From the NCBI RefSeq assembly GCF_001424645.1, contig NZ_LMQR01000001.1, positions 62,001 to 126,000 on the forward strand: DNA of 64,000 nt, written 5' to 3'. Position numbers and translations under genes: made by a program. Source of the stretch: Frigoribacterium sp. Leaf415 (GTDB lineage: Bacteria; Actinomycetota; Actinomycetes; Actinomycetales; Microbacteriaceae). Position 1 is the stretch's first letter. Every line of letters begins with the position of its first letter. Of this stretch, positions 50,326 through 58,834 are shown one piece after another. The notes under the pieces were generated by a model. It was given only the letters and a program-made list of their open reading frames with translations, did no database searches and was not told the origin of the DNA.

Positions 50326-50892
50326 ATGGCAAGCACCGAACTCACCGGACGCCGCGTTCTCGCGATCGTCACCAACTACGGCGTCGAGCAGGACGAGCTC
50401 GTCGTCCCCGTCGCGAAGCTGCGCGAGCAGGGCGCCACCGTCGTCGTCGCCGGCGTCTCCACCGAGCCGATCGAGACGCTGGTCGGCGACAAGGACCCGG
50501 GGCAGACCGTCCGCCCCGACACGACCATCGCCGAGGTCGACGCCGCCGACCACGACCTCCTGCTCGTGCCCGGCGGCACCATCAACGCCGACACCCTGCG
50601 CACCGAGAGCGACGCCGTCGACCTGGTCAAGGCCTTCGCCGCGGCCGGCAAGCCGATCGCGGCCATCTGCCACGGCCCGTGGGCGCTCATCGAGGCGGGC
50701 CTCGTGACGGGCAAGGAACTGACCTCGTTCGCCTCGCTGCAGACCGACGTCCGCAACGCCGGCGGCACGTGGGTGGACCGCTCGGTCGTGACCGACGTCG
50801 AGCAGGGCTTCACCCTCGTCACGTCGCGTGACCCCGACGACCTCGAGGACTTCGTCCGCGAGACGTCGACGGCCCTGGCCGCCACGGCCTGA
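50326..50892 (+). CDS. DJ-1/PfpI family protein
   Basis: A 188-residue single-domain protein. The nucleophile elbow AICHGPWALIEAG and Glu in YGVEQDELV match the PfpI/YhbO subgroup, implicated in stress protection and deglycation or protease-like activity. GAGAGGAG precedes ATG 50326. A GGGCCC-TCGAG-GGGCCC hairpin lies just upstream (50293-50309) and may affect expression. A perfect terminator follows. Confidence 0.9.
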   Translation: MASTELTGRRVLAIVTNYGVEQDELVVPVAKLREQGATVVVAGVSTEPIETLVGDKDPGQTVRPDTTIAEVDAADHDLLLVPGGTINADTLRTESDAVDLVKAFAAAGKPIAAICHGPWALIEAGLVTGKELTSFASLQTDVRNAGGTWVDRSVVTDVEQGFTLVTSRDPDDLEDFVRETSTALAATA

Positions 50893-50907
50893 TCCGTCGT
50901 CCTCCGT

Positions 50908-50954
50908 CGCGGCGGGGTCCGTCGTCCCGCTCCGGGGCGACGGACCCCGCCGCG
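50908..50954 (+). terminator. Perfect 17-bp terminator
   Basis: CGCGGCGGGGTCCGTCG and CGACGGACCCCGCCGCG, followed by TCTTTAAT. Confidence 0.85.
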
Positions 50955-51031
50955 GGTCTTTAATGGGACGTCGGGCCGTCGTCGGTCCGTCCCCGGCGCT
51001 CCGGCGCCCATCCGGTCGAGAAGGAGGCGCG

Positions 51032-51646
51032 GTGAAGCTCGGCAAGACGCGCAAGAGCCCCGCGGAACCCGCGACGCCCGATCCCGCTGCTCTCGAGCGG
51101 GCCGTCGCCGAGGGTGTCCTCATCTCGCGTGCGGCCGCCGTGGTCTCGGTGGCCAACTCGATCGTCATCCGTGCCCTCCGCGACGACGAGCACTTCGACC
51201 ACGAGCGCACCCGCGAGGCCGTGCGGACCGTCCTCGGTCGCCTCGCGGCGGAACAACGCGAGCAGAACGAACGCATCGGCGGCGAACGGGCGAAGGCACT
51301 CAAGGCCAAGGGACGGTCGCGACACCAGCACGACTACCGCCGCGGTGACGACGACACCCTGTGGTTCCGAGAGAAGACCTACACGGCCGTGGCCGAGCGG
51401 CTGGACGAACTGCAGTCCGACGACGACTTCGTGGGCGGGATCGTCGCGGCGGCGGTGGACCGGGCCTGGGGTGACGTCGGGGCCGCGATCGTCACGAAGG
51501 TGTCGGCGGTCGAGGCGGTCGACCCGGCGTATCCCGACGAACGCGACCAGCGCCTCCGTGATCTCGTCGAGGTGGACCTCGCGGGGCTGCTCGCCCAGCC
51601 GCAGCAGCCGCCGCCGCCGGGGTCGGACGCTCCGCGCTCGACCTGA
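51032..51646 (+). CDS. Conserved-looking protein of unknown function
   Basis: A 204-residue soluble helical protein. It has a basic N-terminus (KLGKTRKSP), an ISRAAAVVSVANSIVIRAL helix, a charged coiled-coil-like middle (LAAEQREQNERIGGERAKAL) and a QPQQPPPPG tail. No domain recognised. GTG 51032 is preceded by AAGGAG that belongs to an AGGAGGCGCGGTG motif copy. It is followed by the SGNH-GAF gene after a 137-bp gap in which I see nothing specific. Confidence 0.65.
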   Translation: MKLGKTRKSPAEPATPDPAALERAVAEGVLISRAAAVVSVANSIVIRALRDDEHFDHERTREAVRTVLGRLAAEQREQNERIGGERAKALKAKGRSRHQHDYRRGDDDTLWFREKTYTAVAERLDELQSDDDFVGGIVAAAVDRAWGDVGAAIVTKVSAVEAVDPAYPDERDQRLRDLVEVDLAGLLAQPQQPPPPGSDAPRST

Positions 51647-51783
51647 CGGGTGCGTTCGTCCGTCGGCCCCCGACCTGGGGCTGTCCCGGGCGTGCGTCGG
51701 AACGAGAACATTGAGGGACACCGCTCGGCCCTCACCACGTGGAGCCCTCGTCGATCAGGCCACCGCTGTGGGAGGAACCCGGC

Positions 51784-52992
51784 ATGAACCGTTTCGTGAG
51801 TCCGCTCGTCCGCGGCATGATCCGACAGCGCAACCGCTGGTTCGACCGGCGCCTCGGGCTGCCCCGGCCCGAGGGCGTCGCCCGTGCGCACGCTCCCGGC
51901 GTCAGCCCCGATCGCGTGCTGTTGTTCGGCAGCGGGCCCGCCGTCGGGTGGGGTGTCCGCAGCCACGACCTGGGGCTCGCGGGCCATCTCGCGCGAGCGG
52001 TCTCGCAGGCCACCGGCCGTGGGGTCGACGTCGACGTCGTGGCCGACCCCGCCATGCGGACGGCGGACGCCCGGCGGGTGCTCGGAGACCGTGACCTCAC
52101 GCGCTACGACGCCGTGGTCGTGGTGACCGGCATCAACGACGCCCTCGAGATGACCGACGTCACGAAGTGGCGGCGGGCGTTCGTCGACCTGCTCGTGCAC
52201 ATCGAGACCGAGACCGGAGGCGCGAGCAGCCCCGTCCTCGTCACGGGCGTCCAGGCGCCCAGCGAGGTGACGGTGTTCCGCATCGCCGGCGGTGGCCTCG
52301 TCGACCGCCATGCGGCCGCGGTGAACACGATCATCCGCGACGTCTGCTCGACGCATCCCCGCGTGCACGTGCTCATGCCCCCGTCGCCGCTCTCGGGCCA
52401 CGACGACCGCGACCAGCTGATCGCCAAGTACGCCCGCTGGGGCGAGGCGCAGGCCGAGGTGCTCGCGCCCATGCTCGACGCGCAGATGTCGGCCGGCGGC
52501 GGCGTGGCGCGGGCGCGCCGACACGCCCCGCAGGCCGAGGTCGATCGCATCGAGGCGATCAGGGCCCTCGGCCTCCTCGACACCGACCCCGAGGAACGCT
52601 TCGACGACATCGTCGAACGGGCTCGGACCCTGCTCGGCGCGAGCGGGGCCGCGTTCTCGCTCGTGACCGCCGACCGACACTGGAACAAGGCCCTCGCCGG
52701 GGGCGGCGACCGCGAGATGCCCATGGCCCTGTCGTTCTGCGCCCACACGGTCGCCGGCGGCCAGCCGTTCGTCGTCGAGGACGCCTGGGCCGACGAACGG
52801 TTCGGCGTCGAGGCGCCCGCCCGGTTCTACGCCGGCTACCCGGTCGAGAGTCCCGACGGCGTCCGCATCGGCGCGCTCTGCGTCGCCGACCCCGAACCCC
52901 GCACGGTCGAGAGCGTCGACCTCGTCATGCTGCGCGAGCTCGCCCTCAGCGTGCAGCGCGAGCTCGCGAAACAGGCCGTCACACGGGCGTGA
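51784..52992 (+). CDS. SGNH-like domain fused to a GAF domain (copy 2)
   Basis: A 402-residue paralogue of 31983-33767 with a much shorter linker. Block I is LLFGSGPAVGWGVRSHD, again without the GDS nucleophile, while block III VVTGINDALEM is kept. The GAF domain (about 260-395) has SFCAHTVAGG, FVVEDAWADERF, FYAGYPVESPDG and IGALCVAD. The start ATG 51784 follows GGAGG; a GTG at 51739 is less likely. No signal peptide. The repeated fusion and the shared loss of the nucleophile argue for a non-catalytic sensing role. Confidence 0.75.
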   Translation: MNRFVSPLVRGMIRQRNRWFDRRLGLPRPEGVARAHAPGVSPDRVLLFGSGPAVGWGVRSHDLGLAGHLARAVSQATGRGVDVDVVADPAMRTADARRVLGDRDLTRYDAVVVVTGINDALEMTDVTKWRRAFVDLLVHIETETGGASSPVLVTGVQAPSEVTVFRIAGGGLVDRHAAAVNTIIRDVCSTHPRVHVLMPPSPLSGHDDRDQLIAKYARWGEAQAEVLAPMLDAQMSAGGGVARARRHAPQAEVDRIEAIRALGLLDTDPEERFDDIVERARTLLGASGAAFSLVTADRHWNKALAGGGDREMPMALSFCAHTVAGGQPFVVEDAWADERFGVEAPARFYAGYPVESPDGVRIGALCVADPEPRTVESVDLVMLRELALSVQRELAKQAVTRA

Positions 52993-52999
52993 CGGCCGA

Positions 53000-53041
53000 T
53001 GTACAGAAAGATGTACACGATCTGACGCTCCGCGCTAGTCT
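53000..53041 (+). promoter_or_regulatory. TA-module operator and leaderless promoter
   Basis: GATGTACA occurs twice, giving TGTACA palindromes at 53000-53005 and 53012-53017; TAGTCT (53036-53041) is a -10 box seven bases before ATG 53049. The repeat positions cover the -35 region, fitting autorepression by the YefM-like part of the first gene. Confidence 0.6.
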
Positions 53042-53048
53042 CGTCGGC

Positions 53049-53540
53049 ATGGAGACATCCGTCGGAAGTTCTGAAGTCCTCGCCGTGGCCGACGCCCGCA
53101 GTGGCTTCAGTCGCCTCATGCGGGACTTCCGGCTCGACCCCGACCGCCCTGCCGTCGCCGTGGGTCCGCATCGACGCCCAGAGGTCGTCATCGTGCCGTG
53201 GAGCCGGTTCGTCGAGATGTCCGAGCGCCCGACGTCGGGTCGCGCGGTCGCCTCACTGCTGGACGAGATCACCTCGCGTGCCGGTCTCGTGCGGCGCCTG
53301 GCGGGCCTGAGTCACATCGACGCCGTCAGCGTCTTCGGGTCGGTCGCTCGCGGTACCGAGACCGACGACAGCGACATCGACCTCCTGGTCGACCCGGGTG
53401 CCGAGGCGACCTACTTCGACTTCGCCCAGTTCGAACTCGACATGGAAGCCGTGTTCCAGCGTCAGGTCGACGTCGTGTCCCGGCGGGCGCTCGACCCCGA
53501 GACTGACCGCGAGATCCTGGCACAAGCGGTGCCCGTGTGA
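53049..53540 (+). CDS. mntA: YefM/Phd-like domain fused to MNT nucleotidyltransferase (antitoxin)
   Basis: A 163-residue protein. Residues 1-60 resemble a Phd/YefM antitoxin (VLAVADARSGFSRLMRDF ... PEVVIVPWSRFVEMSE). Residues 85-163 are a minimal nucleotidyltransferase with FGSVARGTETDDSDIDLLVD, the GSxxRGx4DSDxD motif. MNT proteins neutralise HEPN toxins by AMPylating them. The fusion would add a DNA-binding autoregulator to the same chain. It is coupled to the HEPN gene by a GTGA overlap. Confidence 0.8.
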   Translation: METSVGSSEVLAVADARSGFSRLMRDFRLDPDRPAVAVGPHRRPEVVIVPWSRFVEMSERPTSGRAVASLLDEITSRAGLVRRLAGLSHIDAVSVFGSVARGTETDDSDIDLLVDPGAEATYFDFAQFELDMEAVFQRQVDVVSRRALDPETDREILAQAVPV

Positions 53541-53881
53541 TCCCCTCCCCGGACCGCGCCGAGCGCTGGCTGGCCGACCTCGACGCGACCCTGAGGGCTT
53601 CGGCCGAGCTCGTGTCCCGTGGTCGCGAGGCGTTCGACGGCGACCCGGCGCTTCCGTTGGCATTCGAGGCGCTGGCCAACCGGGTCGGTGACCTGAGCAA
53701 GCGCCTGGTCGCATGCGACGGCGGGCGGTTCCACGAGGTCGAGTTCTCCCTCGCCGCCAAGAACCGTGACTTCGTCGTGCATCATGACGACCGCCTCGAC
53801 CGCGAGACCCTCTGGCAGACCGTGACCCGCAGCTTCCCCCTCCTGCACTCCCTCGTGCAGCGTCATCGAGTCGAACCGTGA
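53537..53881 (+). CDS. hepT: HepT-like HEPN toxin with altered RX4HXY motif
   Basis: A 114-residue helical HEPN protein. The RNase motif reads RDFVVHHD: Arg and His are kept, but the Tyr that MNT enzymes modify is Asp. HEPN toxins cut tRNA or mRNA. GTG 53537 overlaps the antitoxin stop, and the next gene overlaps its own stop in the same way. Active toxicity cannot be judged from sequence. Confidence 0.7.
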   Translation: MIPSPDRAERWLADLDATLRASAELVSRGREAFDGDPALPLAFEALANRVGDLSKRLVACDGGRFHEVEFSLAAKNRDFVVHHDDRLDRETLWQTVTRSFPLLHSLVQRHRVEP

Positions 53882-54216
53882 GCGCCGAACCCCTGGTCAC
53901 GCCCGACGGCCGATACCTCGTGGTTCGCGGCCGGCTGTGGCGCCGGACCGACCCTCGCCTCGACGAGGCGACCCGCGCCTCCCTGGTCCACGAGCTGATG
54001 GAGGCGTGGCGCGCGAAGAAGACGGCGTTGGCCGCGGACGACGCTGCCGCCGTCGAGGACGCCCGGGCCCGGGTCGACGCCGCCAAGACGTCGCTGGGCG
54101 AACGCGGCCCGGTGTGGTGGGACGACGACGCCCCCGACGAGACCCGCCGCATGGCACGGAACACGCGCTACGCCGAGTGGTTCGCGGGTGTCGAGGCCGA
54201 CGCCGCCACGAGCTGA
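53878..54216 (+). CDS. Third gene of the HEPN-MNT operon, unknown function
   Basis: A 112-residue protein: TPDGRYLVVRGRLWRRTDP near the start, a helical middle with RAKKTALAADD and DARARVDAAKTSL, then GERGPVWWDDD and a TRYAEWF end. I recall similar proteins as widespread hypotheticals but know no function. GTG 53878 overlaps the hepT stop, so all three genes are translationally coupled. It may be a passenger or a third component. Confidence 0.65.
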   Translation: MSAEPLVTPDGRYLVVRGRLWRRTDPRLDEATRASLVHELMEAWRAKKTALAADDAAAVEDARARVDAAKTSLGERGPVWWDDDAPDETRRMARNTRYAEWFAGVEADAATS

Positions 54217-54240
54217 ACGCTGCGCCGCGAGATGCCCCCG

Positions 54241-54317
54241 CACCACGAGATGGACACCGCACCCAGAAGTGGACACCGCGCCCGGATAAGACGCGGTGCG
54301 GTGTCCACTTCGTGGTG
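54241..54317. repeat. REP-B hairpin, copy 1
   Basis: Arms at 54241-54263 and 54295-54317 (CACCACGAGATGGACACCGCACC and its near complement). The loop carries a further GAAGTGGACACCGC copy. It separates convergent operons. Confidence 0.75.
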
Positions 54318-54377
54318 TGGTGCCGTGTGATGCGGTGGCGGGCGGGCGGGCGGGCGGGCAGCCCGCCGCGGGCGCGG

Positions 54378-54725
54378 CTAGCGGCCCTGGCGCTTCTTGA
54401 ACGGCTTGGGCTGACCCTTGACGGCGGGAGTGCGACCCTTGCCCTTGGACGCCTTGGCCTTGCCGCCGGCCGGCGGGGGTGGCGGCGGCGTCGGGGTGGA
54501 CGGACTCGCCAGTTCGTCCTCGGCGACGACCACCGCGGCCTTGCCGGCCTTGGTCAGCCGGTAGGGCGTGGCGTCGCGGTCGAACAGCTTCGCACCGAAC
54601 TCGAGCTCGAGCGCCTCGATCGACGACTCGAGCTTCTGCCGCGAGATGCCGAGCTTGTCGGCCGCGACCGGGAAGTGCAGCACCTCGGCCGCGACGAGGA
54701 AGTGTCTCAGGTGGCTCGTCTTCAC
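54378..54725 (-). CDS. LysR-type HTH-only protein with Pro/Lys-rich tail
   Basis: A 115-residue protein. Residues 1-65 are a LysR winged helix (LRHFLVAAEVLHFPVAADKL, ISRQKLESSIEALELEFGAKLF). There is no effector domain; instead a PSTPTPPPPPPAGG stretch and a very basic KASKGKGRTPAVKGQPKPF tail follow. It could be a small DNA-binding regulator of the ether-lipid operon it ends. GTG 54725 overlaps the preceding stop. Confidence 0.7.
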   Translation of the reverse strand: MKTSHLRHFLVAAEVLHFPVAADKLGISRQKLESSIEALELEFGAKLFDRDATPYRLTKAGKAAVVVAEDELASPSTPTPPPPPPAGGKAKASKGKGRTPAVKGQPKPFKKRQGR

Positions 54726-55558
54726 GCCGTGGCGACCGAACCGGCGGAGGAGCCGCCGACCGAGTCCGCGCGGATGCCCAGGCCGTCGAGGGCCTTCTGG
54801 AAGATCGTCAGACCGCTCATGCCCGGCAGGTTCGAGATGTTCTGGTCGAGCTTGACGGCGGCCTTCCGGCCCTCTTCGCCGCTCATCAGCTGGCCGAAGA
54901 CGAACTTGACGTCGTCGACCTCCATGATCGACGAGCCGACGGGGGCCCAGACCTTCGACAGCAGGAAGCGCGTCAGCTTCTGCGCCTTCTTGCTCGCGAG
55001 CAGACGCTCACGGGCCTGCGAGACGTAGAACGCGACGTGGCGGGCCTCTTGCTTGGCGATGCGCTTCAGCAACTCGGCGAGGACCGGGTCCTGCTCGAGC
55101 TCGGCCATGCGCTTGTAGGCCGACACGGCCGAGTACTCGTTGGCCGCGCCCCACGACATGTGGACGGCGACGAAGTCCGAGCCGACGATCTTGCCGAGCA
55201 GGCCCTGCTTGACCGGGTCGAGGCGCTCGCGCCAGCCGAGCTTGAGGCGATTGGCCCGCAGCTGGTCGTAGTCGACCGTGATGCCGTGCACCTCGAGGAT
55301 GGCGGCGAGGGCCTCGCCGTGCCAGAACTCTTCTCGGTTCCACATCGTCATGAACGTGGTCATCTCGTTCTCTTTGTGAGAAGGAGTCGTGAGCAGGTCA
55401 CGGGTGTAGCAGACCGTGTGGTACTCGACGTCGGCCATGTAGCGCAGCGTCCGCAGCGAGTCCGCCGACAGCGGGTTCTTGCGGAAGTGGTCGAGGTCGA
55501 GGTCGTCCCAGCTCAGTCGTTCGGAGGTCGCGGCGAACTTGTCGATGTCGAAGGCCAT
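54722..55558 (-). CDS. Ferritin-like di-iron protein (intact ligands)
   Basis: A 278-residue ferritin-like four-helix protein. Candidate ligands are EYHT, EEFWHGEAL (ExxH), ANEYSAV and KQEARHVAFY (ExxH), the pattern of acyl-desaturase/oxidase-type di-iron carboxylate enzymes. It is paralogous to 57928-58749. Position in the FAR operon suggests oxidation or desaturation of an acyl or alkyl chain, for example to a vinyl ether. This is inference; no substrate is known. Confidence 0.75.
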   Translation of the reverse strand: MAFDIDKFAATSERLSWDDLDLDHFRKNPLSADSLRTLRYMADVEYHTVCYTRDLLTTPSHKENEMTTFMTMWNREEFWHGEALAAILEVHGITVDYDQLRANRLKLGWRERLDPVKQGLLGKIVGSDFVAVHMSWGAANEYSAVSAYKRMAELEQDPVLAELLKRIAKQEARHVAFYVSQARERLLASKKAQKLTRFLLSKVWAPVGSSIMEVDDVKFVFGQLMSGEEGRKAAVKLDQNISNLPGMSGLTIFQKALDGLGIRADSVGGSSAGSVATA

Positions 55559-55579
55559 GTGATGTCAGGAGGCGCGGGT

Positions 55580-57931
55580 TCAGACCCTGCCTCCGTCTCC
55601 TTTCGCTGTGGTGCTGCTGGTGCCGCTCGTGGTGCTGGTGCCGCTTCTGCCGTGGGGGCCGCTGCGAGTCCAATCGCGGATGCTCCACCTTCTTCGGAGC
55701 GCCTCGCGTGCCAGATTGCTGTCGGGGTTGACCGCGTTCGGGTGCCCGACCATCTCGAGCCAGGCGAGGTCGGCGAACGAGTCACCATAACCGTACGACC
55801 CCGAGAGGTCGATGTCGTTCGCCTGGGCGTATTGGCGCAGCCAGGCGGCGCGGGCCTCGTCGACCAGCGGGGGTTGTGCGAGATAGCCGGTGTAGACGCC
55901 GCTGCGCTGGTGCATCGTGCTGGCGACGACGTCGTCGAAGAGGTGCGCCAGGGGAGTCGTCAAGGTGTCGATCGAGCCCGTGACCAGCACGGTGCGGTGC
56001 CCGGCGGCGCGGTGCTCGGCGAGGCGGGCGAGTGCGTCGGGGAGGGTGTGGCGCAGGACCGTGTCGGCGTAGCCGCGCGACCGGACGACGCCCGAGAGTC
56101 GGGCGACGGGCATGCCCTCGTACCGCCGCGAGAAGGTGCGGATGAACTCGCCGCGGTCGCGACCCTCGGCCCGCAGGTAGCGCGGCAGCGAGGTGAGCAG
56201 GCTGGCGACCTCGCCGGGCCATGCGGCCTTGCGGAACCCGGCCGAGCGCACCCAGAGGTACTGCTCGACGATGTTGCTGTCGAGGACCGTGCCCTCGAGG
56301 TCGAACACGGCCACGACGTCGTCGCGCCGCGGCAGGGCCCGCGTGTCGGCGACGGCGGCCGACGCGGCGGGTCGCACCGAGAACGCCCGGGTCATGGCGG
56401 TGATGGACGGGAAGTGCACCTCTTGGAAGTAGTCCTCCCAGTCGACGTCGGTGACGTCGAAGCCGATGTCGGCGGGGGAGCCCGCCGGGAGTCCGGCGTG
56501 CAGGGCCCGCGTGCGGCGGTCGTCGAAGATGATCTCGGACTGCACGTAGTGGCGGTAGAGGTCGGTGAGGCTCTGCAGCGATTCGAGGTCGGCCCGACGG
56601 GTCTGCACCCCGGCCAGCGCCGTGCGGGTGCGGAGCGTGCTCGGCAGCCGGGTGAGCACGGCCTCGCGGACGTCGTTGACGCGGTTCGCGGTGCGGATGG
56701 CGCCCTCGACCTTGCGCACGCCCGGGAAGTTCCAGTGCGGCGCCTCGATCGACGAGTGCTCGTCGCGGGGCAGCGGGTTCGCCGTGAAGAACGCCTTCAG
56801 GTTCTCGAACATGCGCAGGATCGAGAACGGGTTGCTCCCGCCCGAGCTGGCGTGGAAGTACTGGGGGCTGCCGGCCTCGACCGGGTTCGCGGTGACGGCG
56901 AGGATGACGTTGACGACGTAGTCGACCGGGATCACGTCGAGCACGCTGTCGGGCACCCCGGGGAACTCGGGCAGCAGTCCGCGGGCGTACGACATGATCA
57001 GCGGGTCGGCGACCTTGAAGCCGTCGATCCAGCCGGGGTAGGGGTGTCGGTGGGCGCTCTCGACGATCGCCGGTCGGACCACCGACAGGCGATGCCCGGC
57101 CTCGGCCCAGAGTTCTTCCGCGGCGCGCTCGGCGAAGGCCTTGGTCAGCGTGTAGACGTCGGTCCAGCCGAGCGTCTCGGCCCGGGTGCGCCCGTAGTCG
57201 ACGAGACGGGCCTTGACCCAGGCGACTCGTGCCTCCTCGGCGGCTGCGGCGACCGCCTGCGGGCCGGTCTTGCCGTGCGCCGCGCGACCCTGGGCGAGGA
57301 AGGTGCGCAGCGTCTCGGGCTGGCGCGAGGCGGCCTCGACACGGGCGCGGGCATCGCCGGCGGCGGCGCGTTCGACACGCCAGTCGACGGTGTGGCCGAG
57401 CGACGCCTCGGGGAACACGCCCTTGCGGATGCCGCCGACGTAGGCGGTCGACACGTGCACGACGTGCGGGTCGGTGCCCGTCCTCCGCAGGGCTTCGTAC
57501 AGCCCGACCGCTCCACCGACGTTGGTCTCGAAGGCCTGGTCGATCGGCGGGTCGAAGGACACCGTGGACGCACTGTGGATGACGACGTCGAGGTCGCCGG
57601 GAAGGTCGGGCAGGTCGCCGAGACCGCTCTCGATCACCCGGAGCCGCTCGGCGAGGGCCTTCTCGACGCCCTCGGGCCCGACCGCCTCACGCCACGACGA
57701 GAAGACCGGTTTCTTCAGCAGGTGCCGCAGGCGCCCCTCGGCCGAGGTGCCGGCCTTGGGACGGATGAGGAGCGTGACCGTCGTGCCGGGGTGCGACGAG
57801 AGCAGACGCTCGAGGATCGCCTGACCGACGAAACCGGTGCCGCCGGTCAGCAGGACGTGCGCGCCGCCGAGGTCGACGCGGGTGGCGCCCGGGGTCTGGT
57901 CGGGCAGCGCGAGGCCGGGGGAGGAGCTCAT
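55580..57931 (-). CDS. Fatty acyl-CoA reductase fused to a HAD phosphatase
   Basis: A 783-residue protein. The N-terminal 500 residues are an extended SDR of the FAR type: LLTGGTGFVGQAILERLL (NADPH site), VIHSASTVSFD, and YTLTK (Y about 258). The C-terminal domain starts about 535 with VFDLEGTVLDSN (HAD motif I, Asp nucleophile with an Asp-to-Glu change at the second acidic position), VLVTGSID (motif II) and GDSFADLAWL (motif IV). FAR makes fatty alcohols; a HAD-IB domain of this kind could remove phosphate from a lipid intermediate. ATG 57931 overlaps the upstream stop (ATGA). Confidence 0.85.
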   Translation of the reverse strand: MSSSPGLALPDQTPGATRVDLGGAHVLLTGGTGFVGQAILERLLSSHPGTTVTLLIRPKAGTSAEGRLRHLLKKPVFSSWREAVGPEGVEKALAERLRVIESGLGDLPDLPGDLDVVIHSASTVSFDPPIDQAFETNVGGAVGLYEALRRTGTDPHVVHVSTAYVGGIRKGVFPEASLGHTVDWRVERAAAGDARARVEAASRQPETLRTFLAQGRAAHGKTGPQAVAAAAEEARVAWVKARLVDYGRTRAETLGWTDVYTLTKAFAERAAEELWAEAGHRLSVVRPAIVESAHRHPYPGWIDGFKVADPLIMSYARGLLPEFPGVPDSVLDVIPVDYVVNVILAVTANPVEAGSPQYFHASSGGSNPFSILRMFENLKAFFTANPLPRDEHSSIEAPHWNFPGVRKVEGAIRTANRVNDVREAVLTRLPSTLRTRTALAGVQTRRADLESLQSLTDLYRHYVQSEIIFDDRRTRALHAGLPAGSPADIGFDVTDVDWEDYFQEVHFPSITAMTRAFSVRPAASAAVADTRALPRRDDVVAVFDLEGTVLDSNIVEQYLWVRSAGFRKAAWPGEVASLLTSLPRYLRAEGRDRGEFIRTFSRRYEGMPVARLSGVVRSRGYADTVLRHTLPDALARLAEHRAAGHRTVLVTGSIDTLTTPLAHLFDDVVASTMHQRSGVYTGYLAQPPLVDEARAAWLRQYAQANDIDLSGSYGYGDSFADLAWLEMVGHPNAVNPDSNLAREALRRRWSIRDWTRSGPHGRSGTSTTSGTSSTTAKGDGGRV

Positions 57932-58749
57932 GCGGTCAGCTTTCTGGTCACGGCCGCGCCGACGGTGGCGTCCAGGCCCGGCAGGTCGGCGACGAGCGCC
58001 CCCACGCGGTCGGCACGCAGGTGGCCCTCGGCCCCGCCGAACACGGTGGCGTCGAAGAAGGTGCGCTCGGAGTCGGCGCGCTCGACGGCGCCGATCGGCC
58101 AGACGGCCGTCACGAAGGAGGCGCGGGTCATCTTCACCGAGCGGCGCGAGTCGCGCAGACGCCAGTCGGCCTCGCTCGCGAAGAACTGCTCGTGGCGGGC
58201 CTTCACGACCCGGGCACGGTCGACGACGGTGGTCAGGGTGGGGTGTGCCGCCAGCTCGTCGAGGCGGTCGTATGCCTCTCGGAGCACCCACTCGTCGACG
58301 GCACCCGTCGTCGTGTGCACGGCGACGATGGGGGACCCGACGGTGATGGCCTGGAGGGCCCTGGTGATCGGGCCACGGCGCTCGACGGCCTCGGACGCGG
58401 CGTGCCGCTTCGGACCCTCGGGCACGTCGCGGTTGCGGGGCTCGCCGTGGGCCTCGAGGACGGCGTCGAGGGCGTCGGCCAGCCAGAACTTCTCGAACGC
58501 CCACGTCACGAGGAACGCGGTGACCCTCGTGTCCTTGTGGGTGGCCGTGACCAGGAGGTTCCGCAGGTTCTCCATCGTGGCGCTCTCGAGTCGGCCGAGG
58601 TGGCGGACGAGGCGCAGGGCGTCGGGGCCGAGGGGCGCGTCGGCGAAGCCGGACAGGTCGAGGTCGGGACGCCAGTTGCCCTGGGCCGTCTTGGTGAACT
58701 CGCGGATGTCGAAGTCGGGGGCGGCGCGCGGGGCATCTCTGGTCGTCAT
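57928..58749 (-). CDS. Ferritin-like protein with degenerate metal site
   Basis: A 273-residue paralogue of 54722-55558. Corresponding positions are ESATMENL (Glu kept), FEKFWLADAL (the ExxH His is now Leu), DEWVLREAY (Glu kept) and KARHEQFF (Glu now Lys). Fewer than four carboxylates remain, so it is probably not an active di-iron enzyme and may be a partner of the intact copy. First gene of the left ether-lipid operon, with GGAGG ten bases before ATG 58749. Confidence 0.65.
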   Translation of the reverse strand: MTTRDAPRAAPDFDIREFTKTAQGNWRPDLDLSGFADAPLGPDALRLVRHLGRLESATMENLRNLLVTATHKDTRVTAFLVTWAFEKFWLADALDAVLEAHGEPRNRDVPEGPKRHAASEAVERRGPITRALQAITVGSPIVAVHTTTGAVDEWVLREAYDRLDELAAHPTLTTVVDRARVVKARHEQFFASEADWRLRDSRRSVKMTRASFVTAVWPIGAVERADSERTFFDATVFGGAEGHLRADRVGALVADLPGLDATVGAAVTRKLTA

Positions 58750-58834
58750 GACAGGGGGTCCTCCGGGGCAGAAGTGGACGAGGCGAGAAGGGCCTCGAAC
58801 GTGTCTCGATGCGCGCAGTCTGCTCTCAGCACCG

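Noticed and set aside
53537..54216. Calling the region a prophage or defence island
   Set aside because: Only one TA-like module and orphan AbiEi-like genes; no integrase, no restriction genes, no att repeats.
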